Shown: positions 34,891 through 46,487, counted from the first letter of the stretch. The stretch: 64,000 nt of DNA from Emydura subglobosa (GCA_007922225.1 ML679974.1:4019105-4083104), one strand, 5' to 3'. Made by a program: numbers and translations. Notes: generated by a model not told the origin, from the letters alone.

Positions 34891-36414
34891 TTAAATGCAA
34901 CAAAGAACAGCTTATTAGAAAATCTAGTAACTGCTTAATGCACGTGAAAAATGGGCAATAAAAAGTAAAATGTTCTAATGAACGACAGTTGTTTAGAATG
35001 CAGAATGCAATAAAAAAAACCTAATGCTCCCATTTCACTAGTATAAGGATGGGGATGTTCAGCTAAGATCAGTGCTATTCAAAATAAAGAAATATTCCAT
35101 ATCTCATTGCAATACACAAAAAAAGCTGTTTATCAGTATGAGGAGAAGGCTGAAAATTATGGTTACAATGATTGGGCTTAAACAGATATAAAATGGAAAA
35201 GGAAGCCTATTCTCTGATTTCTTGAAAAAAATATAGATATATACTGCATAGATGAATTTAATGATTTTTTAAGAGTAATAGGTAAAGTAATAGCCCTTTA
35301 TCTATTTAAATATAGATATGATATTCAACAATCACTTCCCTTCTCATTATTATAAACATCTATAATTAAAAAAGAAGCTCTCCATTCTGATTAGAGTTTC
35401 TGCTCTTTAGCTTGAATATTATTTATATTCACACATACAAGAAAACTATAGGCCCAGAACTGCATCCCTTACAGAGGCACAAAGTCCCATTAACTTCAAT
35501 GAGTCTACACATGTAAATAAGGATTATTTGTGTGATTAGAAACAGCAGGCTCAATCTCATTTTAAACTAACATGACTAACTTTGCTGAAGTGGACAAAGA
35601 ACAGGAATTCAATGTCATACAAGGCCTTAGGATTCAGAAAGTTCTTGGACTCAACTTCTCATAAAAAATCTTTGGCACCAAGCCTTCCAAATGCCCACTT
35701 CAAACTTTCTCTAGAAAAAGTCCAACTTTGGGCCAGGTTCCCTGTTGTGATTAAAGTTTGCTTTATAGACTGTTTGGATCTGACAATATGGATGAAAAAT
35801 CTAACAAGAGGCTCACTCACAAATATGCCAGCATTTCCTGGTTTTGTCAGTGATGGACAGCAGGGAGACCCATTAGACTGTGTATAGGTTTTGCTCTGTT
35901 CTGGGGCAGGTTAAAACAAAGTAACCTACATGAGGGAAATTTGCTGTTAATGTATCCCAAGAACTTAATCTTTTGTTGGTTGGTTGGCCTACAACAATCT
36001 CTTAAAGGACACTGTTGTTTCTTTGGGTTGTAGATTTCATTCTGAAAACTATTTACCACTTCAATAACTAACCATCTACCAAGATATTCAGTTTTTATAA
36101 TGGCTGTGGATGCAGTGGCATATACTGTAATTTTATTTTATTTTTTACACTTTTGAAGCAAAAGAATACTGTAAGCTTTTCATACAAGAAAAATGTCTAA
36201 TAGTAAAATACATTTTAGCAAGTCAAAACAATCTCTCAGCCTGCTGGGTGTGTGAAAGACTGGGATGAGGAAAATGTAAAAACTATTTCAATTTTTTTTA
36301 GGGGAGGGGCAAGAGGGGGTATGATAAACCAGGGTTATAGAACTACGGAAGAAATCAGAGAAGGATGATCCCAGGGTTAGGCCAATAACCTAAGGAATCA
36401 AGGTTCCCGAGTAC
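34891..36414. other. Unassigned DNA
   Basis: Very AT-rich. A 101-codon frame at 35582-35887 has no recognised domain. No repeat family identified. Confidence 0.45.
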
Positions 36415-36570
36415 TATTTCCTGTGCTGCTACAAACTTCTTATGTGATCAGAAGTAAATCATATAGCCTGTGTAAAATCAAGATAATAGCACTTCCTTAT
36501 CACACAGGGGTGCTGCGAGAATAAATACACTAATATAGATACTATGGTAAGTGGGACCATATCTTTTTTG
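36415..36570 (+). mobile_element. MIR relic
   Basis: CTTATGTGATCAGAAGTAAA, then TAGCCTGTGTAAAATCAAGA, TAATAGCACTTCCTTATCAC and ACAGGGGTGCTGCGAGAATA match the order of a sense MIR core and 3' half (TGTGTGACCTTGGGCAAG, CTCTGTAAAATGGGGATAATAGTACCTACCTCATAGGGTTGTTGTGAGGATTAAA). Confidence 0.6.
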
Positions 36571-36599
36571 GGCCTTGACCCAATTAGGTAGAAGGCTAC

Positions 36600-36770
36600 T
36601 CTAGGGCCCCAGTTCAGCAAAAGATGTACTTAAATACATTCCGACCCAGACCAACACGTAAATGTGCTTTGCCAATAGGAATTAAATATATACTTACGTG
36701 TTGAACAGGGATAGCTTACTCACATGCTTAAACTTATACACATGCTTAAGTGATTTGCTGAATAAGGGTC
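36600..36770. repeat. Dispersed repeat with internal inverted similarity
   Basis: GGGCCCCAGTTCAGCAAAAG at the left and TTTGCTGAATAAGGGTC at the right are inverted relative to each other. CACATGCTTAAACTTATACA and CACATGCTTAAGTG lie between. This is a familiar amniote fold-back repeat. The Harbinger element at 36774 starts directly after it. Confidence 0.5.
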
Positions 36771-37004
36771 TAAGGTTTGTTCTACACTAGACTGTTTTGT
36801 CAACCAAAGTCAGCTTTTTTCAACAAAACAGTGCTGATGTACATACTGCAAACTGCCCCCCCCCCCCCCCCAACAAAACTGCCCTGTTTTTTCAACAAAA
36901 TAAAACCACCTCGACGAGAAGCATAGAACATTTTTTGGATAACTTAAATTGATGTAGCATCAGTGTAAACAGCACAGTTATGTTGCGGTAAACAGCCTCC
37001 GGAA

Positions 37005-37683
37005 GTGTCCCACAATGCCCATCCTGACCACTCTGGCCATCAGTTTGAACTCTGTTGCTCTGCAGCCACCCACCACTCCTCCTTTAAAGTCCTGGGAATT
37101 TTTGAAATTCCATTTCCTGTTTGGTCGGCATGGAGAGCTTGCATTTCTTCTTCACAGTTAACAAAGGCACCATGCACCATGCACCAAACGCACTCCCGCT
37201 TGGAGCACACTGGAGCTTCTGGATCTCATTGGCATTTGGAGAGAGGAGGCCATGTAGTCCCAGCTTTGCTCCAGCCAATGGAACTTTGATACCTATGGCC
37301 AAATTTCTCATACCAGGGCGGAGAGGGGTTATGAATGGAACATGCTGCAGTGCCAAGTGGAAATCAAGAAGCTGTGGTAGGGCTACCAAAAGGCCAGGGA
37401 GGCAAACAGTGACCCTGGTGCACAGCCAAACACCCGCCACTTCTAAAAGAAATTGGAAGCCATCCTCAGCTGTGACCCCACCTCCATCCCCAAGACACCC
37501 GGACACTGGACTCGACCCCAACAAAATTGTTGATGAGGATGTGGAATTGGATGAGGAACCGGAGCTGGGAACTGGGTGATTTGGTGATGTGGGAAGTCAG
37601 GATCTTTTTTCAACCCCTGAGGTTTCCAGCCAGTCCCAGCCCCACAGCTCTGGTATGCAGGATGCAGAAAAGGGAAGCTCTGG
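37005..37683 (+). pseudogene. Harbinger Myb/SANT-like protein, first coding part
   Basis: A SANT-like helix signature is visible: GAHWSFWISLAFGER at about 37208-37252, then, in another frame, QCQVEIKKLW, a stop and GYQKAREAN at about 37350-37410, then KKLEAILSCD. In Harbinger elements the Myb-like partner binds the terminal repeats and helps carry the transposase to the nucleus. Frameshifts and stops make this copy non-coding. The part ends at a plausible splice donor (CTCTG|GTAAGTG at 37683/37684). Confidence 0.6.
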
Positions 37684-38315
37684 TAAGTGTTTTTTGGAGC
37701 TGATGCTGCTTGTTTACTGAAGACACAGGGGTCCTTTGCTTTGTTAAATGATAGAGCTAGTTGAAGGGATAGAAATGCATAAAAGTAGCTGTGTTTCCAT
37801 GTGCTTCCGTGGCTGAGAAGCATGTTAATCCACACCGAGATTTTACAGGTATCCTCCAGTAAGATCTCTAGGAAACTTTCCTGGAGGTACTCACTAATCC
37901 TCTGCCTCAGATCCCTTGGCAAAGCAGCTTTGTTTCTTCCCCTGTTGTAGGACACTTTTCCACACCAATTGGCAATAACTTGTGCAGGAACCAAAGCGGC
38001 GCACAGACGAGCAGCATAAGGACCTGGTTTGAAGCTGCTCGCATGGAGAAGATGCAGCCTAGTATCCCTGTTTACTCTCACATGTGAGATATTGGCTTCT
38101 ATGGCCCCTGCCTGTGGAAAATGGTATCACAATTTGAAATTTTATCCCTATGTACCTGCATTGAAGCCCCAAGCAACCACTCACCCAGAACCTCTTCCCC
38201 AATATGATGCTCCCCCCTCGGCAAAACCCACCATGCCCAGGTTGATCAGGGAGCTGTGCTCTTCCCAGGGGACAGTGAGACAAAGAGGTGTGGTGTGCAA
38301 GTGCTGGAGCAACCA
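37684..38315. other. Probable intron segment of the Harbinger Myb-like gene
   Basis: It lies between the putative donor at 37684 and the CR1 insertion. An antisense 212-codon frame (37443-38081) covers it, but I see no domain and do not call it a gene. Confidence 0.35.
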
Positions 38316-40651
38316 ACTAGGGGCCAACTAGGGGCCGTGCTTTTCTTGACCTGCTGCTCACAAACAGGGAAGATTTGGTAGGGGAAGTAGAAGTGGGTGG
38401 CAACCTAGGCAGCAGTGACCATGAGATGGTCGAGTTCAGGATCCTGACGAAAGGAAGGAAGGAGAGCAGCAGGATACGGACCATGGACTTCAGAAAAGCG
38501 GACTTTGACTCCCTCAGGGAACTGATGAGCAGGATTCCCTGGGAGGCTAATATGAGGGGGAAAGGAACCCAAGAGAGCTGGCTGTTTTTTAAAGAGACCT
38601 TATTGAGGGCACAAGAGCAAACCATCCCGATGTGCGGAAAGAATAGCAAATATGGTAGGCGTCCAGCTTGGCTTAACAAAGATGTCCTTGGCGAACTTAA
38701 ACGCAAAAAAGAAGCTTACAAGAAGTGGAAGCTTGGTCAGGTGACTAGGGAGGATTATATAAACACTGCTCGAACGTGCAGGAATGAAATCAGGAAGGCC
38801 AAAGCGCAATTGGAGTTGCAGCTAGCAAGGGACGTGAAGGGGAACAAGAAGGGTTTCTACAGGCATGTTGCCAACAAGAGGAAGATTCGGGAAAGAGTGG
38901 GCCCCTTAAAGAATGAGGGGGGCGACCTAGTGACGGAGGATGTGGAGAAAGCTGAGGTACTCAATGCCTTTTTTGCCTCTGTCTTCACAGACATGATCAG
39001 CTCCCAGACTGCTGTACTGGGTGGCACAGAATGGGAAGGAGGCAAACATCCCACAGTGCTGAAGGAACGGGTCCAAGACTATTTAGAAGGATTGGACATA
39101 CACAAGTCCATGGGGCCGGATGCAATGCACCCGAGGGTGCTGAGGGAGTTGGCTGAGGTGATTTCAGAGCCATTGGCTATTATCTTTGAAAGCTCGTGGC
39201 AACAGGGGGAGGTCCCTGAGGACTGGAAAAAAGCAAATATAGTGCCCATCTTCAAAAAAGGGAGGAAAGAGGATCCAGGGAACTACAGACCGGTCAGCCT
39301 CACCTCAATCCCTGGAAAAATCATGGAGCAGGTCCTTAAGGAATCCATTTTAAGGCACTTGGAGGAGAGGAAGGTGATCAGGAACAGTCAACACGGATTC
39401 ACCAAGGGAAAGTCATGCCTGACCAACCTGATTGCTTTCTATGATGAGGTGACTGGCTCTGTGGATGTAGGGAAGGCGGTGGATGTGATATACCTTGACT
39501 TTAGCAAAGCTTTTGATACTGTCTCGCACAGTATTCTTATCAGCAAGTTAAAGAAGTATGGGTTGGATGAATGGACTATAAAATGGATAGAGAACTGGCT
39601 AGAGCATAGGGCTCAACGTGTAGTGATCAATGGCTCCATGTCTAGCTGGCAACCGGTCACAAGTGGAGTTCCCCAGGGGTCTGTCCTGGGGCCGGTTTTG
39701 TTCAACATCTTCATTAATGATCTGGAGGATGGGGTAGATTGCACCCTCAGCAAGTTTGCGGACGACACTAAGCTGGGGGGAGTGGTAGATACCCTGGAGG
39801 GTAGGGATAGGATACAGAGTGACCTAAACAAACTGGAGGATTGGGCCAAAAGAAATCTAATGAGGTTCAACAAGGACAAGTGCAGAGTCCTCCACTTAGG
39901 AAGGAAGAATCCCATGCACAGCTATAGACTGGGGACTGACGAGCTGGGCAGCAGCTCTGCAGAAAAGGACCTGGGGGTAACGGTGGATAAAAAGCTGGAT
40001 ATGAGTCAGCAGTGTGCCCTGGTTGTCAAGAAGGCTAATGGAATATTGGGCTGCATTAGGAGGGGCATTGCCAGCAGGTCACGGGAAGTGATTATTCCCC
40101 TCTATTCGGCATTGGTGAGGCCGCATTTAGAATACTGTGTCCAGTTTTGGGCCCCCCACTACAAAAAAGATGTGGACAATTTGGAGAGAGTGCAGCGGAG
40201 GGCAACCAAAATGATTAGGGGACTGGAGCACAGGACTTATGAGGAGAGGCTGAGGGAACTGGGCTTGTTTAGTCTGCAAAAGAGAAGAGTGAGGGGGGAT
40301 TTGATAGCCGCCTTTAACTACCTGAAAGGGGGTTCCAGGGAGGACGGGGCTAGGCTGTTCTCGGTGGTGGCAGATGACAGAACAAGGAGCAACGGTCTCA
40401 AGTTACAGGGGGGGAGGTCTAGGTTGGACATTAGGAAAAAGTTTTTTACTAGGAGGGTGGTGAAGCACTGGAATGGGTTACCTAGGGAGGTGGTGGAATC
40501 TCCATCCTTACAGGTTTTTAAGCTGAGGCTTGACAAAGCCCTGGTTGGGATGATATAGCTGAGGTTAGTCCTGCTTTGAGCAGGGGGTTGGACTAGATGA
40601 CCTCCTGAGGTCCCTTCCAACTCTATGATTCTATGATTCTATGATTCTATG
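38316..40651 (+). mobile_element. CR1 LINE, 5'-truncated, recent
   Basis: The element begins within the endonuclease domain and ends in four ATTCTATG-type 3' repeats at about 40622-40651. A perfectly open 727-codon frame shows it is young. The 3' UTR (GACTAGATGACCTCCTGAGG, CCCTTCCAACTCTATGATT) is nearly consensus. No clear target duplication is visible, as is usual for CR1. It sits between the two halves of the Harbinger Myb-like gene, so it inserted later than the Harbinger. Confidence 0.9.
38375..40558 (+). CDS. CR1 endonuclease/reverse transcriptase (ORF2), N-truncated
   Basis: The product would nick target DNA and copy CR1 RNA into it (target-primed reverse transcription). Residues 1-60 are the C-terminal end of the apurinic-type endonuclease ([13 protein letters not shown]). 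The RT follows: [20 protein letters not shown] near 285, [15 protein letters not shown] near 340, [15 protein letters not shown] near 370, [20 protein letters not shown] near 435 and the catalytic FADD at about 460-463. The C-terminal region has the typical [12 protein letters not shown] and [16 protein letters not shown]. Full CR1 ORF2 is near 950-1000 residues, so most of the endonuclease is missing. The same frame is open upstream of the first Met ([12 protein letters not shown]), so that Met is not a natural start. Probably not functional alone, but an unusually intact copy. Confidence 0.85.
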   Translation: MVGEVEVGGNLGSSDHEMVEFRILTKGRKESSRIRTMDFRKADFDSLRELMSRIPWEANMRGKGTQESWLFFKETLLRAQEQTIPMCGKNSKYGRRPAWLNKDVLGELKRKKEAYKKWKLGQVTREDYINTARTCRNEIRKAKAQLELQLARDVKGNKKGFYRHVANKRKIRERVGPLKNEGGDLVTEDVEKAEVLNAFFASVFTDMISSQTAVLGGTEWEGGKHPTVLKERVQDYLEGLDIHKSMGPDAMHPRVLRELAEVISEPLAIIFESSWQQGEVPEDWKKANIVPIFKKGRKEDPGNYRPVSLTSIPGKIMEQVLKESILRHLEERKVIRNSQHGFTKGKSCLTNLIAFYDEVTGSVDVGKAVDVIYLDFSKAFDTVSHSILISKLKKYGLDEWTIKWIENWLEHRAQRVVINGSMSSWQPVTSGVPQGSVLGPVLFNIFINDLEDGVDCTLSKFADDTKLGGVVDTLEGRDRIQSDLNKLEDWAKRNLMRFNKDKCRVLHLGRKNPMHSYRLGTDELGSSSAEKDLGVTVDKKLDMSQQCALVVKKANGILGCIRRGIASRSREVIIPLYSALVRPHLEYCVQFWAPHYKKDVDNLERVQRRATKMIRGLEHRTYEERLRELGLFSLQKRRVRGDLIAAFNYLKGGSREDGARLFSVVADDRTRSNGLKLQGGRSRLDIRKKFFTRRVVKHWNGLPREVVESPSLQVFKLRLDKALVGMI

Positions 40652-40729
40652 TGTGTTTAACAGTAATGCAACTGTAGTGTTACAGCACCACAATAATGCT
40701 TTTGTTCGTTGTTTCCTGTGCTTCTACAG

Positions 40730-41268
40730 ATGTGGCCTTTACAGCAAACCCCCCCGCCCCACATCAGCGAAGCACCTCCGTCTGATAAGAATGTGATCTC
40801 AAAGACGCAAAGAGGAGATGTTCCAAGAATTCCTCCAGTCCTCTGAGATGGCAAAAAGAGAAAAAAGGACATGCAGACAATCTGTGTCCAAAAGTCAGAA
40901 AATTGATGAACAGGAAAGAAGGGAAAACCATGAATGGGTGGAAAGCAGGGCAAGAGTGCATGATCAACGCCATGGAGGAGCAAACGGAGCTGCTAAAGAC
41001 AGTCGTGACACTGCAGACAGAGTTCAAGTGTTCACTTCTCCTTGCAGCCACTACAGAACAACTTTCCATGCATTCCCCAAACTCCCCTCACACATTCCTA
41101 CCAAATTCCCAGCCCATCTCATTATCCCTTTCACTCCACCCCTTCAGACAGCTATGACAGCGAAAGGTGGACTTACGCCCAGCTGTACTAGCTCACACTG
41201 CCCCTCACTACTCTCTCCCCTTCAGCCCGATATTTTGTTTGTGTTGTAAACTTTTTTCATTAAATAAA
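40730..41268 (+). pseudogene. Harbinger Myb-like protein, last exon and 3' end
   Basis: It follows a good splice acceptor (TGTGCTTCTACAG ending at 40729). The coding text is split over frames: MFQEFLQSSEMAKREKR with SQKIDEQERRENHEWVESRA in one, INAMEEQTELLKTVVTLQTE in another. This is the charged coiled-coil C-terminal part common in Harbinger Myb-like proteins. A polyadenylation signal AATAAA lies at 41263-41268. The CR1 sits in the intron between this part and 37683. Confidence 0.55.
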
Positions 41269-41376
41269 GACAAGCTCTGAGAACAATAAGCACTCTCTGT
41301 GTTGCATGTGGTACTTTCATCTGTCACTGATATACAGCTTAAGCTGGATAGCAGTCATAGCACAAAAACACCTTAT

Positions 41377-42240
41377 TGAGTCTCATTCTCAAAATGGGCC
41401 CTCAATGCGTCCCTGATCCGAATGGCCCTCCTACTGTGCCCCTCTAAAACCCCTAGCATCTGGCTGTTCATATGCAGATGCAAGGTGATCCATCTCTGCG
41501 ATCCACCCAGAGGCAAACTTTTCACCTTTAGCTTCACATGAATTATGGAGCACACAGCAGGAGGTGATAACTATGGGAATATTGTCCTCATTTAGCTCTA
41601 GCCTGCCATAAAGCCATCTCCAGTAAGCCTTTGATCTGCAAAAAGCACATTCAATGATCATTCGACACCTGCTCAGCCTGTTAATAAAGCGCTCCTTGCT
41701 GCTATCCAGATTGCCCATATAAGATTTCATGCCATGGTATTAATGGGTAGGCTGGGTCTCCCAGGATCACTATGGGCATCTAAACATCCCCCATGGAATC
41801 TTTTGGTCTAGAAAGAAAGTCCCTGCTTGCAGTTTTCTGTACAGGCCAGTGTTCCTGAAAATGTGTGCGTCATGCACCTTTCCTGACCAACCTGCTTTGA
41901 CATCAGTGAAACACACAGGGTGATGCACGAGTGTCTGCAGTACCATAGAAAAGTATCCCTTTCTATTGATGTACTCTATCACAAAATGGTCTGGGGCCAA
42001 AATTGGGATATGCATGCTATCTATCAGCCCATCACAGTTAGGGAATCCCATAGCCACAAAGCTATCCACTATTTCACAAACATTTCCCAGAGTCACAGTC
42101 CTTCACAGCAGAATGCAGTTAATGGCCCTGCACACTTGCAATAACACAACTCCAGCGGTGGACTTCCTGACTCCAAACTGATTAGGGACCGACCAGTAGC
42201 AGTCTGGAGTTGCCACTTCCAACTTCCGGTGCTGTTTGTT
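41377..42240 (-). pseudogene. PIF/Harbinger DDE transposase
   Basis: Read on the minus strand it shows VTLGNVCEIVDSF, NCDGLIDSMHIPI with the first catalytic Asp (near 42020), EYINRKGYFSMVLQ, GWSGKVHDAHIFRNTGLY with the second Asp (near 41870), then SSKERFINRLSRCRMIIECA with the catalytic Glu (near 41651), and SRRIRDALRAHF-like text at the end. The triad residues are kept, but the frame shifts near 42095, 41750 and 41440. An upstream DNA-binding-like part (RKSTAG region near 42160) is in yet another frame. This would be the enzyme that cuts the TIRs. It converges with the Myb-like gene, with 3' ends about 110 bp apart. Confidence 0.8.
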
Positions 42241-42734
42241 TGCACGGCACACAGCAGGTCAGACGCCTTGGATTCCTGTTCTGATTGTGAGTTCATGATA
42301 TAGTGCTGACCAGCCGTGATGTGTTCATAACACTGACAGCAACAGTGGAAAACAGTGCAGGCCATCCTTTAAGATAGAGATGGCGGGCGCTCAGGAAAGG
42401 GGAGAACCGTTAAAAAATGCCACAAAACCAAGTCAAGAACACAAGGAATGGCAAGATGGAAATCAATGCATCATGGGACATTGAGCCCGCATCCATGATG
42501 CACTATGATCCTCTCTGCCTTCCAACAACTCCTAGTGGCACAAGGTGGCGAGTTGCACAGTAGGATAGCTGCCTATAGTGTGCTGCTCTCATTGTCGATG
42601 CTAGAGCACCAAGTGTGGATGCACTTTAGCAGCACAATGAGTGTTCTGTGGACAAGCACAAGCACTGTAATTATAGCACTTTTTGATCACTGATGTAACT
42701 TGTGTTAACAAATCTTTCAGGTGTAGACAAGGAC
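42241..42734. other. Harbinger right terminal region
   Basis: Non-coding 5' region of the transposase gene up to the right terminal repeat (GTGTAGACAAGGAC). It likely holds the transposase promoter, but no clear TATA box could be fixed. Confidence 0.5.
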
Positions 42735-42737
42735 TAA

Positions 42738-43529
42738 GTTCCAATCTGAATAACAATGACTTGGGCATATAATTAAATGCTTTGATGAACTGAGCCTTAT
42801 ATATAGAAGAAACCTATCACTGAAACATGCTAATCACACATCAAATATAACAGAACAACAAAACATTAAGGTCTCTTTTTTAAAAAACAGTTTGTATGTA
42901 CTCTTTTTAAAAAATAACCTTTATTGAATTGCATATAGACACACATTAGTATATTCCATTTTAAAATCTCCAAACTTGAGAGGATCATCTGCTTCATATT
43001 ACAGCCCCTACTCCAGGAAACTTCAGTGGCATTAACCACCTTATTGTTTTTTAAATGTTATTGCTTTCCCCTTCTATAACTTTGTGGTAGAACATGTAAA
43101 GTAAAATAAGTGCCATATTTACACCAAGACCAAAGATACATATAACTAACTGTATTTATTTCCCTCAGTAGGTAACAGTGTCAACTTTCCACAGGCTAAG
43201 CAATCTACACCAGGCAAATCCATTAAATGTTTCATCTCTTCACTCAATATTCTGTGTAGTTCTTTTTATTCTTTTCCTAACAGAGTAAATGTGAAGAAGC
43301 ATAAATTCAGACAGATCACTACTGCCCACAGAAATATAACTTAGAAAGTGTACAGTACCGATAGCTAACATTTAATAATGACGTTCTTTTTAGCAACTGG
43401 TGGTGGAGGTGTTTCAATCGCTCTTCCCAAAAAGCACTCAAATGATTTTATGAATTTTCATTGAGCTGACCATGATGAGCAATATACACATCTGGTATAA
43501 CTAAAATGAAACCAGTTCTGGTTAGACTT
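42738..43529. other. Unassigned DNA
   Basis: AT-rich with no gene or repeat recognised beyond short A/T runs. Confidence 0.45.
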
Positions 43530-43625
43530 TAAATTAGGCTGGATTTTCAAAGGAATGAGGTGCCCAAAGGAAGTGGACACTTTATTTGCTTAGGTTCTTT
43601 TGAAAATCCCAGCCTAAGTTATTTG
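43530..43625. repeat. Short fold-back repeat
   Basis: GGCTGGATTTTCAAAGGAAT at the left is inverted relative to CTTTTGAAAATCCCAGCC at the right, about 50 bp apart. It belongs to the common GGGATTTTCAAAAG-type reptile fold-back repeats. Related words occur near 51390-51460. Confidence 0.65.
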
Positions 43626-43674
43626 GGGCAGGGACAATCTTTGTTTCATGACTTGAACATCATTAAGTTTGTAT

Positions 43675-43840
43675 CATGATGTTATCTAGGAGCCACAATC
43701 ATGGACCAGGCAATCACTGGGCTTGACACTGTACAAACACAGAACAAAAAGATGGTCCGTGCACCATATAGTTTATGATACAAGTACGAGCCAAAAGACA
43801 ACAAGGGGATACAGGTTGGGAAAACACAAGGAAATGAGTG
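43675..43840 (-). mobile_element. L2/MIR-type SINE relic
   Basis: CTAGGAGCCACAATCATGGA, CACTGTACAAACACAGAACA and AAAAGATGGTCCGTGCACC follow the antisense layout of the same family as 3010-3225 and 44985-45160. Confidence 0.5.
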
Positions 43841-44984
43841 CTGAAAAAATAGCACAAGGAAAAAGTTATGCTAAGGATATTGTCAGCGTTTAGAAACTAA
43901 ATAAAACACACACTAGGGATTAAATAAAAGCATTAAGTTCAATTCTGTGCTTATTTTAAAAAAATAAATACCTATTTTGCAAATAAAAATCAGTCTCTAA
44001 AAGATTTTTTTAACTTTCTTATTTTACAGTTTTAAGCAAGAAGTAACAAATCAGTATTAAAGAGCTATCAGGAACAGAGGGCTCAGCATACTGATAATGG
44101 GACATGAAGCCTTTCACCAATAAATGTACAGTTAAATTTGGCTCATATTGGGAGTGATCACGTTATTGATATCTACTGTGAGAAATGAACTTGTAGGCTC
44201 AATGTATTTTTTAGTAAACCATCCATTACTGGAATTACTCTTCAGTATTAGCAGAAATGTGGACTACTGGATGGGCATGGAAACTGAGCTGCTCTTTATA
44301 CTGTTAGAGATGGCCCCAACAGGTTAGGTTTAAAGCTTGCTCTGTCACCATACGTATTTTGTGGATTTGGGGGACGGAGGGGGAGGGAAAGGAAGGAGCA
44401 TTTGTAAGCCTGTCAATCTTTAAATAATTTAAAAAGACAGACATGTCCCAGGGCAATATTTTCAAGAGTAAAGTCAAATATCTGGAATACGGTTTGCTGT
44501 GCCTCGCCAGGGCGCATTTCCATATTTCATTTTGTATATTTCTCAGTATACATACATATCAGTGCATATCCTCTTTCCAGACAGAATACTGATTTTGAGA
44601 ATTAGTGTATGCTGCGTGCCCCATTACACTATGCCTCTGGAAAGAAACCAGGTCAGTATGTAAATGATAGTAACTAAGTACTGGTGAACATCACGATCAA
44701 AGGATCTTTATTTTACATGAAATAGTTGGGTTTTTTTTAAAAACCACAGGATAAGTGGTTAAGGGCATCCCAAGAAATCAAAATTTATTTTAGGTGAATA
44801 CAGTCTGCAAAAGTTTTGAGTACAGCTGACTTGGGCTCTAGCAAGTTTGAAGATTTCATATAGTAAGGTTGAAAGATAAGAAAGGACTTTTAAGGGAAAT
44901 GGTTTTTGTTCTGATACCTCTTATTTGGGTTACAGCTATTCATAATGCGCATAACGTGCTTGTAGTAAATTGCACTGCTATTGT
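43841..44984. other. Unassigned DNA
   Basis: AT-rich with no gene or repeat family recognised. The 44869-45195 open frame runs into the following SINE relic. Confidence 0.4.
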
Positions 44985-45160
44985 ATGCACCAATATTTCT
45001 ATTGCAGCAGTACTTGCAGACCCCCAAGAAGAGATTAGGGGCCCCATTTTGTTAGGACCTCTACAACCAAACACCACAAAGTGTCCCTGCACTAGAGATC
45101 TCACTATCAAGGACTTAGACAATATGCAACAGGTGGATAAACAGACAATTGTAGAGACAG
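44985..45160 (-). mobile_element. L2/MIR-type SINE relic
   Basis: GATTAGGGGCCCCATTTTGT, TAGGACCTCTACAACCAAAC, CAAAGTGTCCCTGCACTAGA and GATCTCACTATCAAGGACTT follow the antisense consensus order (GGGGCCCCATTGTGCTAGGCGCTGTACAAAC...CAGTCCCTGCC...GAGCTTACAATCTAA). It accounts for most of a 108-codon open frame here. Confidence 0.5.
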
Positions 45161-45876
45161 GTTTGTTTGCATATGTTGTTAGTTTCACTAGTTAGACTTG
45201 ACCACTAGCCTAACCAATAATTTACTCTAATACTGTATCATTTTCTTCACTGACTCCATAACAGAAAAGAGAATTACTGTATAATATCTGTTACTCATTA
45301 GGCATTTCTAAGAATATATGATCAAATCTAGGCTGTTTTTAATTTTCTGGAGCATCTGTTCAAATGTTTATATTTCCAAAATTTCAAATAACTACAAACT
45401 GTGGGAGTACAAGGGGATTTTAATGAAAAACCACTGGGCAACTTCAGCTTTCCTGAAAACATTTCCACTTTCCTGGGTGAAATGGCTTTTCTGTTGCTAA
45501 ATTCCTTCCCACTGGACAGAATAGGAAATAAGTTTAGTCCAAACAGGTGGTTGGTTTGACAGCAGCAAACTACAACTGAGAATTAAGCCATGAACAAAAA
45601 TCTGGATCATGAAGAACTGCACATTACTGTTTGTCTGCAAAGGAGTCTCAGAAAAATCTGATTTGAAAGACTATTTTGGAAGCGTTTTGTTTGTTCGGTT
45701 CAAGTACAGAGGATGAATTCTGTAGTCAGCAACAAACATAGGACGTGTGAATCAATTTATTGGGAAGCTATTCACTTTTTTTAAGCTAAATGTTCAGTGG
45801 TTTAAGACTCCTGGCTCTCGAAATTCCTGATTTAGTTCAGTTTCCCTTCAAATCCTCATTTTGCTTCTCATTTCAC
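45161..45876. other. Unassigned DNA
   Basis: No gene or repeat family recognised. Confidence 0.4.
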
Positions 45877-45879
45877 TAA

Positions 45880-46330
45880 GGCCATGTCTACACTACAAAA
45901 TTATGTCGACCTAACTAACGTCAGCCCACAACCACCACAGCTATCAAATGGCTTGTGTGTGTCCACACTAGGCCCCTTGTGTCGGCAGTACGCGTCCTCA
46001 CCTATTCTATTGATGTACAGTGCAGTGCACCATGGGTAGCTATCCCACTGGGCAACTTACCACCATCCAGCGCAGGGTGTTTTGAGAAGTTTTTGCAATG
46101 TCTCATGGTGCCGAAATGAGTCATGCAGGAATGACTGTGACCATGGTTCACCTTCCCATAATGCAGTGTTCTCCATCCCATAATTGCATCTATATCCCAT
46201 AGTATTTGTTGCCTCGTTTCAAAATCCCCACAAACCTGTGCGTCCTTCCCCACTACCTGCCATCTGTGACAGAAGCATGGATCCTGAACAGCTCTGCACT
46301 ATTGTGATGAGTGTTGCAAGTACAGGGGGC
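45880..46330 (+). mobile_element. Truncated Harbinger end
   Basis: It starts directly after TAA (45877-45879) with GGCCATGTCTACACTACAAA and ATTATGTCGACCTAACTAAC, a canonical turtle Harbinger left terminal repeat. It continues through sub-terminal sequence (GTGTCCACACTAGG) to a short MDPEQLCTIVMSVASTG-like reading at about 46277-46328. No matching right end was found. Beyond about 46330 the sequence is DIRS-derived. The right boundary is approximate. Confidence 0.6.
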
Positions 46331-46487
46331 CTGATCCCCGAGGAGCTTTGAAAGAAAATCGAGCTAGATAATGATCATGTGGAATGTGTTCTAATTGAAG
46401 TAGGCAGTTGTCTATCGTGAAGTTCATAAGATAAACATATACACTGTGAGATCCACTTAGAGAGGAATTGTGTAGATATAGCACTGC

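Larger units (their letters stand above)
36774..42734. mobile_element. PIF/Harbinger DNA transposon, split by a CR1 insertion
   Basis: The left end GGTTTGTTCTACACTAGA pairs with the right end, which in reverse complement reads GTCCTTGTCTACACCTGA. TAA flanks both sides (36771-36773 and 42735-42737), matching the 3-bp target duplication of Harbingers. Removing the CR1 at 38316-40651 leaves about 3.6 kb, a normal autonomous size. Two genes converge: a Myb/SANT-like DNA-binding protein on the + strand and a DDE transposase on the - strand. Both are broken, so the element is dead. A C16 run at 36856-36871 interrupts the left terminal region. Confidence 0.8.

Noticed and set aside
37443..38081. 212-codon minus frame
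   Set aside because: It lies opposite the Harbinger Myb-like gene and its intron and has no recognisable domain. The + strand reading (QCQVEIKKLW, YQKAREAN) explains the coding signal.
44869..45195. 108-codon + frame starting with a hydrophobic stretch
   Set aside because: Most of it is an antisense L2/MIR-type SINE relic (44985-45160), so the reading is accidental.
46340..46480. Harbinger right end suggested by GTGTAGATATAGC
   Set aside because: The minus-strand reading here is DIRS recombinase (ISTQFLSKWI), so the resemblance to GTGTAGACATGGCC is chance.
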